A program made the position numbers and the translations under genes. The notes beneath the pieces were generated by a model. The model did not search any database. It was given only the letters and a program-made list of their open reading frames with translations, and was not told the origin of the DNA. Of a stretch of 64,000 bases of DNA, positions 1 through 11,947 are shown one piece after another (within the stretch, counting starts at the first letter, position 1; the number at the start of each line of letters is the position of its first letter). The DNA comes from Sclerodactyla briareus (taxonomy: Eukaryota > Echinodermata > Holothuroidea > Dendrochirotida > Sclerodactylidae): NCBI GenBank assembly GCA_026419785.1, contig JAODTK010005559.1:1-64000 (forward strand), given 5' to 3'.

Positions 1-290
1 CAATCATTGGGTGACAATGCCATTTAATATGGTGAAAGGGTGACCACACCATGACCGAAAGAAAACATTCACCAGGTTTTGTTTCAAATCCATGCAGTTT
101 CAAGAATCACTAAATTATGCAAATTTTATGTCCGATGACCTCAAATTGACTCCTCCACCTTTATTACTGACAACTGTGATCTACAACAACCACCAAGTTT
201 CATTTAACTCTGACAAGTTGAGAGATTGGCCTAAACTAAATCAGGCAATTTTTCGGCAGTGTTGGAGAGTTATTGGGCTGGGTCACGGTA
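1..290 (+). repeat. R2 modular interspersed repeat, copy 1
   Basis: The segment is built from short recurring phrases: 'accaagtttc', 'tctgacaa', 'attatgcaaatttt' and 'gacctcaaattgac'. The same phrases recur in the same order at 1,386-1,705 and 6,690-7,020. The 74-codon frame at 92-316 lies within it and shows no protein motif, so I treat it as chance. Copy borders are approximate because the copies are strongly diverged. Family identity is unknown. Confidence 0.45.
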
Positions 291-1385
291 AGTCGAGAAC
301 GCAAAACCCATCTTAATCTTCTGCTGCCTGCATGGACTTCAAACAATTTCCTGAACTCTCCTGCTCCTCTGAAAACTGGTTAATCAAGAGTGTTAATTAT
401 TGAATACTTCTCAAGGCTTAGGCAAACCCAGATTTGGAAATGAAAAAAGAAGAGATTATGGTATTAATTCCTAGGCGGTGCCCCCACCTTGATAAATTTA
501 AGATGACATTATAATTACCCATTACCCGCTTCCAACCACACACAGCTGCTCAAAAGATGAACATGTTAATTATTATAAAAAATCCAGATTTGTAACTGCA
601 TTGCCACACAGAGGTTTAAGCCCAAAACCACAAGGAGTCTGTTTAAAATACACATCTGCAATCTGAAGGCATATGGGGAAGCGAAAGCATTGGGTATGCA
701 TTATTCCAGGGGTGGGGAAGAGAGAGAGGTGATAGGATGAAAGGCGTCGCCAAAAAGTTTCTCGGCCTGGTTGCGCGATCATTGTTTTGTAAATATTCAC
801 TACCCAAATAACCCACTAGTTCCACAACAACCTCCACATTTGTCCTATCTATTATCGTGCCTTTATTACATATAATTGACATGTGGTAGCAACACATGCC
901 AGTCACAGCCATTTTCCAGTACCAGAAGCGAGGCCCCGAATAACACACATAGGTGATACAGACTGATGGGCTTATCTCTTGTGGTTAGCAACCCCTATAA
1001 AGTACTCTGTGGGTTGTCTTGCGAGGGAAGATTTTTCCTATACAGGACTTACAACGCATTGTTTCACAAAGTAAGTAAACATGGGAACTATCCGGGGAGG
1101 GGGGGGGGGTGGTGTTTGGCAATCGTGGCGTCTCGGTAAGAAGAGAGGAAGAAAAATGTTAACAGTATTTTTGGCAGGGATAATCAACCTAATCAAAATT
1201 GTTGGGTAAGAGAGGAGTTTTCTTGTGTGGCCAGCTATAACAGCAGTAAAATTGTCACAGGCGCTATGGGTTTACTGGTTCCCCCCGCAGTGATTTATAT
1301 TTATTCTATCGAGCCTATTATATGATGGAAATACAATCAATTCATAACCTCAAACTATCAGATCCAAAATGTTACAGACCATACC
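291..1385. other. Intergenic, no gene seen
   Basis: No open frame here has protein-like composition or recognisable motifs. A G-run interrupted once lies near 1,098-1,112. Nothing else stands out. Confidence 0.5.
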
Positions 1386-1705
1386 TACTGATTTGGGCGA
1401 AGTTGGAATTGGAATAAATTAAATTATGCAACTTAGGCACATACAATGACCTTTAATACTGCCCCCGCCTGTTCCTTTAAAATGGTCAGGATCAAAGGTG
1501 GATCACATCTACCAGTTTTGTGGAAATCCACAAACTTTCAAAATTGCATAAATTATGCACATTAGACAACCTTAAATGACCCGCCAGTGACCCCGCCTTC
1601 ACTTTGAAATTTCGTGAACCATGGTAGACCACATCCCCAAGTTTCGTGAAATTCTGACAAACTTGAAAAATGGGCATAAATTATGTAAATTGACACGTTT
1701 TTTAG
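1386..1705 (+). repeat. R2 modular interspersed repeat, copy 2
   Basis: Two successive modules are visible. Each has 'ccaagtttcgtgaaa' or 'accagttttgtggaaa', then 'tctgacaaacttg', then 'gcataaattatg', separated by 'tgacc...cgcc'. The internal module spacing is roughly 130 bp. This matches the phrases at 1-290 and 6,690-7,020. The antisense frame at 1,492-1,677 is a shadow of this repeat. Confidence 0.5.
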
Positions 1706-4700
1706 CATATTTGATACTGAAAATCTAATCATTCATCTACCTGTCACCAGTCTTACATGCAACTACCATCACTGTACACATACGGTTCTTGCGTAATCTG
1801 GCTAACAAGCTTAAACAATACATAGCAATTACCCAACCTAATTAATGACTTTGGCTGCCCCAAATCTAATCAGATCGGTACACCCAACCCCGATGATACA
1901 AACATTTTGTCAAAAAGCCTCACGGTTTTGTTAGAAAATCCTGCTAACAAGAAATGTGAGACATACACACACACACACTCCAAGTGACACTAATTCTCTT
2001 CCTGAATTTCATTCAGCGAGACAAAAAGGGAGAAGGGGGCCGGGGGGGGGGGGTTATGGAAGGAGGGCCGAGCATGGAGATCAACAAGAAACAAAAACCA
2101 TTTCAAAGAGAAATCTCTGTCTATTGAATATAGTAAATCACAACATGAACAAAAGATTTCCTACTTAGTTGCCCTACCGCCATGCACTGGGGAAGTTCTC
2201 CTGTGGCATTGTGGGAAGGAAAACCCCTGTTGTTTACCCAACCTCTGATAAACTTGCTGTTTCTTTTTTTTTACGAAGGCATTTGACCCTAGAGTCAATT
2301 TAGACATGAACATCTCATGAGTCTAAGTTCCCTTTCCACTAGAACCTCTCATCTTTGGACATTATACTTCATTAGTTTTCATTGAAAAAGCACAGCAGCA
2401 TATCGTGGGGAAGTTAAAAACACATAGGAGAGCAGATGGTATCATCATTATGGATCATTTTTTATTTCTAATCAGTATTACATACTCATCAATGGAGGAT
2501 CTATATCAACTTTTTTGGCAATTATGCAACAGATGACAGCATTGCGGAACTTTTTATAATCGAAAATCTGGCCCTTGGCAACACTGCGGTTGTTACCGGA
2601 CAGAATGCAGTGTATGTTGCTTCACGGCGTCCTCCTTCCCCTGACACATTGAATTCCTCCTGAACGTGCACAAGACCTGGCAGATGTGACTTGCCGCAGG
2701 CAGGACAATGAGACAGGAGAATAATGAACATATACACACACACTGAACCCACACATACACACACACTACACTTGGTACTTTCATACAAGTTTCCACTGCT
2801 ATCGTCCTTTTTGTGCTTGTTTACGAAACCTAATTCCTTTCCCAAAATTACCCCCAGGACCATGGAAACTGGCCAAAGTTCTGAAATTTTGGTCTGGCAC
2901 ATTTGCAATCACACCACACACACACACATGCATGGATCCACAAAAACAAACCATCCCACGGTATATCGGATTCAATCCGTAAGTTATGATAAACCATTAT
3001 CTATTGGAACGCACCAAGACGAATATTACTGTGGCATCAACGCAACACCAATTTCATTCATACCTTGCGCCATTTGTTACCAGAAAATATCGACAGTGGA
3101 TATTGGATTCCGTTTGCATAGTTGAGTAGCCAACCTGAGCTAATGTCGAAATCTTTGCCCTCCATCAAACTGGAACTTGATATAAATCGCCCATCAGCAC
3201 CTGTACCTAGGGTTGTATCTATTCTAGTATTACATGAAAGAACACATTCATGTTCCCTTAGTATCTATCTGAACCCTTCTCTGTTCATCCATTCATTTTT
3301 TTGCTACAAGTGCAGGTCCATACTTGCCATGACGGAAGGAATTGCGTTACCTGACCTTAAAGGCAGTAGGAACGAGAAAAGGAGCATATTTTGTTTAATT
3401 AAGGAGCTGGTTATCTGCCCTGCGGAGTGAGAGCTGTACTCACCTGTCAGCAACTGTTTCCTTTCTCCTGAGGTCGTGAGCTCTGGTAAGAGATGAGAGA
3501 ATTACAGAGTGGGGAAACCTCAAAGACACAACAACACAAAGCCTCAAGGGTGTCACAGTGGTACTGCCTGCAGGTGTCCTATTGTAAAGTCCCACCTAAT
3601 GCTGATACATACAGCCAGTAGAATTCATGAGGGAATCGGTGCTCATCAGGTTTTTGTTGAAATGTATTCATGAATGTTGATAAAAGCACCATTGCGGGAA
3701 AGATGGAAGTGGTGGGAGGTTGGGATGATTGAAGAAGCATAGTTTTCTGGATCTGATTACATTATACTCTTTTTTGGTGTGTTAATGATAAATTGCTGAA
3801 AATATTCACCAAGTGTGTCCAGTGCACGTAATGAAACAAAATTACCAGGGAGTGTTTGTGGTGTGATTTTTTTGATTACTAGCAGTAAGGGGACCAAACG
3901 GTGAAGTTATTAATGTCTGTGGTAAGCAGCAAGATCAAACCCAAGGATAGCCCAGTCACTACTACTTGCCATTACTGACCTAGGCCAATTAACATAAACA
4001 TGGGTTTTTGTTTTTTCCCCCCTCGTACCCTCACTGCTTGTCCTACCATCACCAAACAGGACGGGTTTGTGAATCTGTGAACTACTAATACTTACCTCTT
4101 ATCGACCATGCATCCCCCCTACTGCTAACCGAGGTCGGCATTTTTCACCGTGTTGGCACCCCATTGCCCTTTTCTTTTTTACCCGGGCCCTAGGCAATCT
4201 GACATCGAGTGTTTTCCCCCGCGTTCGCAATGCCGGTGCTATGAAAAATGACAGACACTCGGTAGCATATCGATCAGGGGTAAGTAGAGTATGTGAAATA
4301 GATTATCTTCTGAAAAAGTGGCGTCTTAACTGGCGAGATTTGATCCCCAGTTGCCTTGTATATTGGTGGGAAGGGGGAAACATTACATGACCCCTTTTAA
4401 AAATGTTATTGTCAGAAAAATCGAAGTCATTATTGGCATTTCCTCAAATATTGGAGGACATTTGCTGCCCAGGCTCATCACCCATGGAAACCACAGGTCA
4501 CCCTGAAAGCCGTTGATGAACCCTGCCTGTGCACTCAGTGAATTCCCTCTTCTGCCCTCCTTCCCCGGCGGCCCTGCCCGCCTTTCCCCCCCCCCTCCCT
4601 CTGTTGAAGAACAACCAGGTCATCACGCATATTCAGTGTTCATCCTGATTGGTATACCCCAGAGACCTCATCAGCTCAGTCAGCTGACATATAACAGTGT

Positions 4701-5539
4701 CGTCTGTCACCAACTCTCACAGGTCCCCCCATATAAATGCGAGTTATTTATAAAGTGGAGAAATGAAAAAATCAATACTTCGCTACATGAGCATTCGCGA
4801 TCCCCAATTATTCAAAATTTTTTTCCCCCTGTGGCCCAAACCTCAGAAATGTGTTAAATTTTCCATATGCAAGAGGCATATATGTTTAGCTTCTCTTCTA
4901 TCCCTTGGCCTGGTTTTGGGTATAAACCACAGATAAGCAAGGTATATGGTACTATATGCACTTTTTTGGCACTTTCCTTTCAAAGAGACAAGGAAAGATT
5001 TCTCACTGCAAAGATAAAACTAGGGCAAATGAGAGGTATTCATATAAGGTTTCTTTCCTCCACAGCATTCAGGGTAAATGTTACGGACTTATTTTTTATG
5101 GAGGTTATAAAATTTTCCCCTAAGTTTTATTTTTCTCTCAATTTATGCCCCAAATCTCAGCAATGTTTCAGAACCAAACCAAACAGAAAAACAACTTGGC
5201 AAGCTGCAGGCAAGGGGGGCGCAGAGCTGTGACTAGCAGGTTGGGTGTGGCGAAACATGTGCAGTCTGCCCTTATGAAGTAGGGAGGGGGTGGACGAACT
5301 ACCACACAACCCATCAAGTTTGTGCCCTTGCTTTTTACCAGATTGGCAACATTTATCGACAGTCACTTGTATCCAGTTAACTTCACAATTGTAACCCCTG
5401 CTCCACTCTGGCCTCACCTCCCACAGTTAAGTTCTATTTAATGCAGACCCCTAGTTCTGACAAAAACAGATTGACATTTTCCCGCCCTCGATCAATCTGG
5501 GCCTAGCTGTGTTTTGTGAACATGTATCTAAACTAACAT
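1706..5539. other. Intergenic with short CA microsatellites and G-runs
   Basis: I see no gene. The stretch has (AC)n tracts near 1,961-1,978, 2,731-2,767 and 2,912-2,929, an 11-bp G-run near 2,042, and C-rich patches near 4,016 and 4,590. Between about 4,810 and 5,170 the phrase 'gcccaaacctcag' recurs as 'gccccaaatctcag' some 310 bp later, suggesting an old two-copy tandem unit. Frames up to 133 codons here are mostly low complexity (Thr/His runs from CA repeats). Confidence 0.45.
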
Positions 5540-6083
5540 GTGCATCGGGTAAACCGCTGACGTTTATCTCCCCGCAAATGGCCTTCTTTCTTATCTTGTT
5601 TGAATAAAGCACATTGAAGTTTAGTCCCATTTGACCTCAGTTGACTTGAAATGCCCTACCTGTTTGTTCAGGACAACTGTAGTCCTCATTCTCCAAGTTT
5701 CCTTCAAATCCGACAAAGTTATGAAGTCTTGAAAAGAACCAACAAATTTCACCTCCAGTGACGCTTGAATCACCCGTCATTTTTTTTTCCGGGGATCATT
5801 TTTTGTCCCCACCCACCAATTTTGTGTAAATTGGCCACTCTAGTTTTTTCATTTTTCAAAACCTGTGATAGAGGGCATTAAAAATGCAGTGATGCTCACT
5901 TTCCAACTCATCCGAGATTTTGCTAGGTGTACCAAGTTTCAGTCATTCGGATAAAGCGTTAAAGATTATTGCTCTAAACCGCCTAAAGTTTTCCCCATCC
6001 GCCGCGCAGGACAGTGGCTACACCCCATACACACCCTCAGAACCATAACATCCCCCGACACTACCAGTGTTGCGGGGATATAA
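5540..6083 (+). repeat. R1 interspersed repeat, copy 1
   Basis: It opens with 'cgggtaaacc' and a 'tatctccccgcaaatggcc' phrase, passes through 'gaaatgccctacctg' and 'tcatccgagattttgctag', then 'accaagtttcag' and 'taaagcgttaaag', and ends in an inverted 'cccccgaca...tgttgcggggata' stem. The copy at 19,062-19,688 keeps the same order and both ends. The copy at 45,366-45,536 keeps only the last third. No coding capacity is visible. The terminal hairpin and constant order suggest a discrete mobile unit rather than a satellite. Confidence 0.6.
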
Positions 6084-6689
6084 TTACCCTGGATAGCTCA
6101 AACCGAATGGACTGAGAGCAATGGATCCATTAGAACTGAATTGAGCGGCCAAGACACCTGATGATTGGGTAACTATAAAAGTACTATACATCAAAAATTT
6201 GTCCCTTTGCGAGCTACACCGAAGAACAACCAATTGCATTTGTACTGAGTACATGGGTAACGGAACAACAGTTTTGTGTACTCTAACTTTCGATTGCAGG
6301 AAAGCTGCACAGACAAACCCTAGGGTGAGCACCTGCATGGATGATAGTGCCATATGGTGCGAGTAGTATCAACGCAAGAATGCATTCGCCTCCCAGCATG
6401 GTTGGCGGACATCTTAGTTCTAGGTTATGGGTAGGGCGGCTGATGCCGTAAGTCGGTTGTACATGTGTCGCACATGACATAGCGAAGATTTACAAAACAT
6501 GACATGTTGCCCTAGTACTGTCTGTCCTCCATTTTCTATCTAGCGTATAATCAGTATAGAAAGAGATCACTGATGCCGGAGGCTAACCTGAGTCCAACAG
6601 CTGCGCTACCTAGACCATATATACAACAAGCCTGATGTGCAACATCCTCCACACTCAGTCTGATCTAACATGATTGAAAACCTGTTATT
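6084..6689. other. Intergenic, no gene seen
   Basis: Ordinary unique-looking sequence. The two antisense frames here (6,084-6,353 and 6,283-6,480) have no recognisable motif. Confidence 0.45.
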
Positions 6690-7020
6690 GACTCTCCTGA
6701 AAACCCAACATCAATCAAGGGTGACAATGTCACTCTCATTTCAACTGAAAGAGTTCCATGACCCAATAACACATTCACCAAGTTTGTTCAATCTAGTAAA
6801 TCCCGAGACCCAATGCAAAATCAAACGTCCATGACCTCAAAATGACCTTCACTTTTGTCGGGACCAAATTAGTCTACATCCGTCAGATTCGTTCAAATCT
6901 GACAAAGGTGAAAAACTGCTGAATATGTGTAAATTTGACCTCCAAAGACCTCAGATTACTGGATTCGTTTCAAATCGACAGAATTTGAAAAGAATCCGGA
7001 AAAATGGGCAAAAAACATGC
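6690..7020 (+). repeat. R2 modular interspersed repeat, copy 3
   Basis: It begins with 'caatcaagggtgacaatg', closely matching the window start, and continues with 'ttcaccaagtttg', 'tctgacaaaggtgaaaa' and 'gtaaatttgacctcca'. At least two modules are present. It is non-coding. Confidence 0.5.
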
Positions 7021-7499
7021 TTCAGTCATGTGGTGCTGCCTACTTTTCAATTTATCAAACCCATCTTTATTTGACCCACTATGACAGACACGTGGTTGAA
7101 GAGTTAATGGGTGTCTGCAGAAAGCAACAGAGACAGCGAAGTAAAACCAGACATCCAGAATTGGGGATTATAATGGCAGGATCTTGACTGGGGACTCCTT
7201 CGGTATGGGTACAGTGTGATTACAATTGAGAAATGTGTGATGGTGTCAGTTGCTCTCCAAACTCCAGTTGTGCGGACCTGTGATCTAACAGCATACCATA
7301 TGTGGGTACTTCCACCTCAAATGACCATTTCACTGTGGGTTTTGTTCATTTGACTGATCTATCCTTGTGGGGATTTGGCAGCTCAGATGATTTGAGCATG
7401 GTCACCACCATGTAGGTAATCGAGTTTCACAAATACCGGTTGGGCGATACCTTCTTGCTGATGGGTAAATGTATATCGTGCTATCAAAACTGGGTCTCA
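7021..7499. other. Intergenic, no gene seen
   Basis: No convincing frame, repeat or structured RNA was recognised. Confidence 0.4.
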
Positions 7500-7870
7500 A
7501 GCCCTTTACATAATTTGCTACAACAGCACAGATTCAGCACAGACCTGTTTTTTTATTCGCCTCCCTCTTCAACATCAACTTCAGGTTCCCAGGTCTTGAA
7601 CAAAAACATATGGTTACCGTATCTTTATTAACTATTTTCCCCGCTTATGGAACTCCCATCCTGTTTATTTGAGGTCACTTGTTTCTATTGAGCTTTTTTC
7701 AGACGTCATCTGAAACTTTGCTTCTTCCCTGTCCTAAATTTTCCACTGCACTCTCAAGACCGTAAAGCTCATTGAACAACTCTTTTTGGAGTTTGCGCAT
7801 ATAAACTTAAGTTATTATCCTCATCGGTTCCGAAGGGCCGGATAAGATATTGTAGTCATTTTTGGCCATT
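7500..7870 (+). mobile_element. Non-LTR retrotransposon 3' end fragment
   Basis: Frames around 7,620-7,720 read 'YFPRLWNSHPVYLRS' followed by a Ser/Phe-rich segment. This is the typical C-terminal signature (FFPR..R.WN.LP..VR) that follows the reverse transcriptase in Jockey/CR1-like LINEs. The downstream 150 bp holds no frame and contains 'gcgcatataaacttaagttatta' style tail sequence and a 'ggttccgaagggccgg' stem, resembling a LINE 3' UTR. Endonuclease and polymerase parts are absent. The piece looks like a 5'-truncated, frameshifted dead insertion. Family assignment is inferred. Confidence 0.5.
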
Positions 7871-7892
7871 TCACCTATACTTACTGTTGCTG

Positions 7893-7922
7893 GTTGCCAT
7901 AGCAACGGTTTGCCACGGTAAC
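7893..7922 (+). promoter_or_regulatory. Pair of X-box-like (RFX-type) palindromes
   Basis: GTTGCCATAGCAAC at 7,893-7,906 is a perfect inverted repeat around a 4-bp centre and fits the published X-box consensus bound by RFX factors. A second, weaker half-match (TTGCCACGGTAAC) abuts it at 7,910-7,922. No neighbouring host exon was found, so a role as a ciliary-gene enhancer is speculation. The site could equally be part of an unrecognised transposon end. Confidence 0.3.
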
Positions 7923-8699
7923 ATAGTGGTGTTTGGAACTATCCCCTGAGGGTACTCCTTGGTGGGGTACCCATTGGTTCCGGGTGATCCCGCTGAGGGT
8001 GCACTTGCAAAGTTTCCGTTTGTGTGGTTTGCGTGTGTGTGGGTGTGTGCTTTTGCGTGTCGTCAGATTTTTGAGGTTTTTTGCAATAGCTCCATTTTGG
8101 AGTGCTAAAACAAAGTGAAATTTTGCACCTGCTTGAATAGTCACGAAACACATTATTGCTCCCAAAAGATGCAAAAGACAAATTTTTGGGCATTTCCTCC
8201 TCATTTTATTACAAGTTTTTTCACTCTTTTTTTCAAGATATTCCTTATTTCCAATGGCTGAATGATTTCAAACGTCGTAGCAATGTGAAAAGGCACAAAT
8301 AACAACTTTTCCGATGTAATCAGCCCACAATTACCAAAATGTAAAATTTTGGGGGGAAAAATGGTTAAAAATTTTTTGGCCAATTTGAATTTTCTTCTGT
8401 AACAATCTTTTCAGTTTTGTTTGGTAAAAAAAAATATTTGGAGCTTGGGAGACTGAATGATTCCAATTTCAAGAGAAGGTACAAGTATCAAAAGGTTTCC
8501 TCCCAGCCATTTAATAATGCTGTAAACTAACTGAAATTTCCATGAATATGAATATTTTTGTTCGGGGCAACTGGCTGTTTTCCAGACATATTTTGATAGA
8601 TTTTGTCCCATTTGCAACTCGCGAAAAGGTAGGCAGAAGAAACAAATGATTAGTTCCATATTTGCCGATGATATCCTGCAACTCCGGGGATGCCCTCTT
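7923..8699. other. Intergenic, AT-rich, GT tract
   Basis: A short (GT)n tract lies at 8,029-8,048. Overlapping antisense frames at 7,881-8,204 are produced partly by this tract and carry no motif. No gene is supported. Confidence 0.4.
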
Positions 8700-8995
8700 T
8701 GTTTATATTTTAATTATTATATGAGCTGAGAAGGATGGTAACATTTGTTTTAAATAGCCTATGGGTATATATCATGAGAGCCAAAAATGTGGTATATGGG
8801 TCTATGATTGAGAAACATGTGTGGTAAAATTGTTAGGCCTAATGGTATATGCTAATGGAGCCAAGAATTGTGGAACATCTGTTAGCCCTTCAGGATATGA
8901 TATTGTAACACAGAAGGTGTGGCAACATTGTTTACCTTCGGGGCCCGGTATATGAATATGAGACCAGGAAGGTTGGCCACATTGTTACCTTCGGC
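8700..8995 (+). repeat. Minisatellite, left diverged arm (~50-bp unit)
   Basis: Five or six degraded units share the phrases 'acattgtt', 'ccttcggg', 'gtatatgaatatgaga' and 'aaggtgtgg'. The unit is the same as in the array at 10,309-10,830, but the copies are less alike. The last units (8,905-8,990) match the right array best. Confidence 0.65.
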
Positions 8996-10308
8996 AGAGC
9001 CTCCGAATTAACCGACGCACAAACCGACGGCAATCGCCGACGGTGCCCTGCCAATTTGCCGTGATGCCCTCCCATTTCAAGCTTCACCGACGGCAGTGAC
9101 TGCCGTGCCCAAATTGCTCATTGCCGTCGGTTCCCTCCCCCTCTTTCCCTCCCTCTCAAATCTAAGCGATAATCCCTCAGCAAACTTCTGAACAGTTTCC
9201 ATGAATCATCAGCCCATTAACATGTAAAAGTGTCTGAATTTCCGCATTTTCATTTTTACTCAATTCTGCATTGGTTTAGTCCTTGCATTCATTGTATTGT
9301 ATTGTTTGTGGACCACACATCCGTAAATCCGTGTATGTCCAATGTACCATACTATTGCGTAGTGAAAGTAAAAACTTGACTGACGTACCCAACCCATGGA
9401 GCTATTATATTAAACCCCGCAAACGTACTGTACAATTCACCGCTTAGGCCTATCGAATCTTGCCCCGCATCGCACATTAATCGCATATCCTTAACCATCA
9501 TGTACTACATTTTCTGTCGTAGAGTTGGTACGTGGAATCAATAGAGCAAGTGCATAATTAACGTTCACCCAGGCCTGGCGGCCCGCGCTGCCCGCACATT
9601 ACATAATATTAAAACGGCAGCAGTACATGCACCTCGACGGCCAACGTAAGTCACATAATTGTTCATTCACTTCTATTCTAATATACTGCTTCGCTATATG
9701 CATTGCCTGCTGCCACATGGTTGTTTGAACTGGTTCGAACCGTTTTGCGCAGCATGCCGGACAGCGCTACAGCGATGTGCGGCGGGCGTATGTGTGTGTG
9801 GATTTGAGGTGATACGGTTATGATTTAAGTTGCTCGCGAGTTCCTTCGCAGCGACAAAAACAACTTTTCACATCACATTCCTAAATTGCAATGATCAGTA
9901 AGTCCTACATGGATACGCGTGCATGAATTATATGCCCAGGAAGCTACATTTTTGTTTTTTTCATGGAAAATATAACCACGACTCATTTGAGTTTCTATAG
10001 TAAATAATTACGAGTTGAAAAATCGTTGTCAAAATCGAGCGATTGACCGACCGATAAGAATTACACTGGAGCTCTCTCTACAACGTACGTATTATGAGAG
10101 AGAGTTTACACGGTCACAATAACACATTTTGCGGTAATTTCAAATTTGGCCTCTTGCCCTTGTCTTTTTTTTCAGATTGCTTGCTCTGCCTTGAAATTGT
10201 TCTAAAAAATTGGCCTTGGTTCCATGCCTTTTGAATGTAACCGTACGGCAATTTTTGCATGCCTCTCAGAAATGCCTTGCCCCTTCCAACTTTTAATTTT
10301 AGGCCTGC
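8996..10308. other. 1.3-kb insertion inside the minisatellite
   Basis: The minisatellite stops at about 8,995 and resumes at about 10,309. The sequence between is unrelated to it. It starts with a structured 120-bp segment rich in ACCGACGGC and continues as ordinary 40% GC sequence without long frames. I could not see terminal inverted repeats or a clear target-site duplication, so the class of insertion is unknown. Confidence 0.5.
9023..9131. repeat. Fold-back segment with 12-bp perfect arms
   Basis: ACCGACGGCAAT at 9,023-9,034 has its exact reverse complement at 9,120-9,131. Inside the loop, ACGGCAGTGACTGCCGT (9,090-9,106) is a second perfect inverted repeat with a 1-bp centre. The word ACCGACGG recurs several times. 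Together these could form a branched hairpin at the left end of the insertion. Confidence 0.75.
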
Positions 10309-10830
10309 TTCGTGTATATGATATAGAACAAAGAAGTGTGGCCACATGTTAGCCTTCGGTTATATGAATATGAGAACAAAGAAGGTGTGGCCACATTGTT
10401 AGCCTCGGGCCCTGTATATGAATATGAAGAACAAAGAAGTGTGGGCAACTTTGTCAGCCTTCGGCCTGGTATAATGAATATGAGACAAAGAAGGTGTGGC
10501 CACATTGTTAGCCTTCGGGATTATGAATAGGAGAACAAAGAAGGTGTGCCACATTGTTAGCCTTCGGGTATATGAATATGAGAACAAGAAGGTGTGCAAC
10601 ATTGTTAGCCTCGTGTATATGAATATATTAGAAGAAGTGTGGCCACATCCGTTAGCCTTCGGGTATATGAATATGAGACAAACGAAAGTGTGGTCAACAT
10701 TGGTTCGCCCAAGAGTATATGATTATAGAGCCAAGAAGGAGCGATAACCTTGTTAGCTTATGGGTATATCATTACGAGCGACAAGGAGGTTTGGTAAACA
10801 TTGTCACCCAGAGATATGATTCCGCCGTAA
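10309..10830 (+). repeat. Minisatellite, main array (~50-bp unit, about 10 copies)
   Basis: Units read roughly 'gtgtggccacattgttagcc' + 'ttcgggtatatgaatatgag' + 'aacaaagaag'. The anchor 'ttagcc' recurs near 10,337, 10,399, 10,455, 10,508, 10,557, 10,604 and 10,652, then decays to about 10,800. Spacing is 45-62 bp because of indels. Open frames here (10,299-10,747, both strands) are repeat artefacts. Confidence 0.85.
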
Positions 10831-11947
10831 GTTGCTCTTCAGTTTCATTTGGGGTTGTGGTTTTATTTTATCATTATGCATACAAAAGTCTGCTGCATCT
10901 ATATTGTTTATACTATGACCCCTCCTTTTTAATTTTTTTGCAAGTGGCCTGATCCATAACTAGAAGAAACTATGGTAACACTACCTTCTTTTAGTACCGC
11001 TCAACCAGAGCTATCAGGAATAAGAATGTGGCAGCTTTAAATAGAACTCTAGTACCGAGCGGACCATTTTGGTAATTGTCATGTCACCCCTGCTCCAAGA
11101 AGACAAGCACTATTCCATAAACCATGCATAACCTGATCGCTGCGAGAGGTCACTTGCACACATCCATTGATTGCCCGACGCACATTAGGGTGAGATTATT
11201 TTGTGTCCAACTGATCACGGAGGCCATCAGCAGGCTCACCCAATCAAATAGATTAAGGCTAGATTATCTCTCCTCAGGCAACCCTCACTGAGCCTCTCGT
11301 AATTGGTTTCAGAGAGACCGAGGGAAAGCCAAAAGCTGTGGTTAGCTAAACCAATGGGAGCAAGTATCGAGTCTATAAGCCTTGCCTTTGGCGCTACAAT
11401 GTCAAGTTCTGTAGCAATGAGAGAATTGTTGTCTTGAAGGAAGCCTGGAGGCGTTTGAAAAAAGGTAATGTAATTGGGTGTATAGGTGAATAAAGAACAT
11501 TTATCAGATGGCCACCTGCCATAGTGGATTTATCACATTTTTGATATTATCAAACTGATATTATTCCACCCCACCCAGGGACCGCGGGGAACAGGGAACG
11601 ACTTGGACATGAATTGTTGTTGAATAGGCTCTGGGAGTGTCTGATCGCGTGCTTGTTGAACCCATATACCGTCTTTATTTTAACAGTAGCTCATGCCCTC
11701 ATCAATAGCATCACAAGTGCAATTTGGGCAAATTTTAGATTCATTACACCCTTTATTATAGCATACTATTTTCATAATATCACTGGAAAAGAACTCTTTC
11801 ACCTATAGGTACTATAGAAATAGCTAGAACTGAGCTACAATTAGAATATTACAAGCATTTTCAATAGTAGATGCAATTTTCACAATATTCAGGTTCAATG
11901 TTTGCATAAGCTCAGTGAGCCTCTGTTAGAATGATACGGTTATGATA
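10831..11947. other. Intergenic, possible relic exon
   Basis: Around 11,362-11,466 a frame reads TNGSKYRVYKPCLWRYNV followed by a Lys/Arg-rich tail and a weak donor (gtaatg). An in-frame stop lies just upstream, and the only acceptor-like site (tttcag near 11,310) precedes that stop. I do not call a gene. The rest has no features. Confidence 0.3.

Noticed and set aside
10299-10747. Overlapping frames on both strands (VSLR..YEYEN repeats)
   Set aside because: Translations of the ~50-bp minisatellite.
11310-11470. Host exon encoding KYRVYKPCLWRYNV...
   Set aside because: In-frame stop after the only acceptor and a poor donor. Left as a relic at most.
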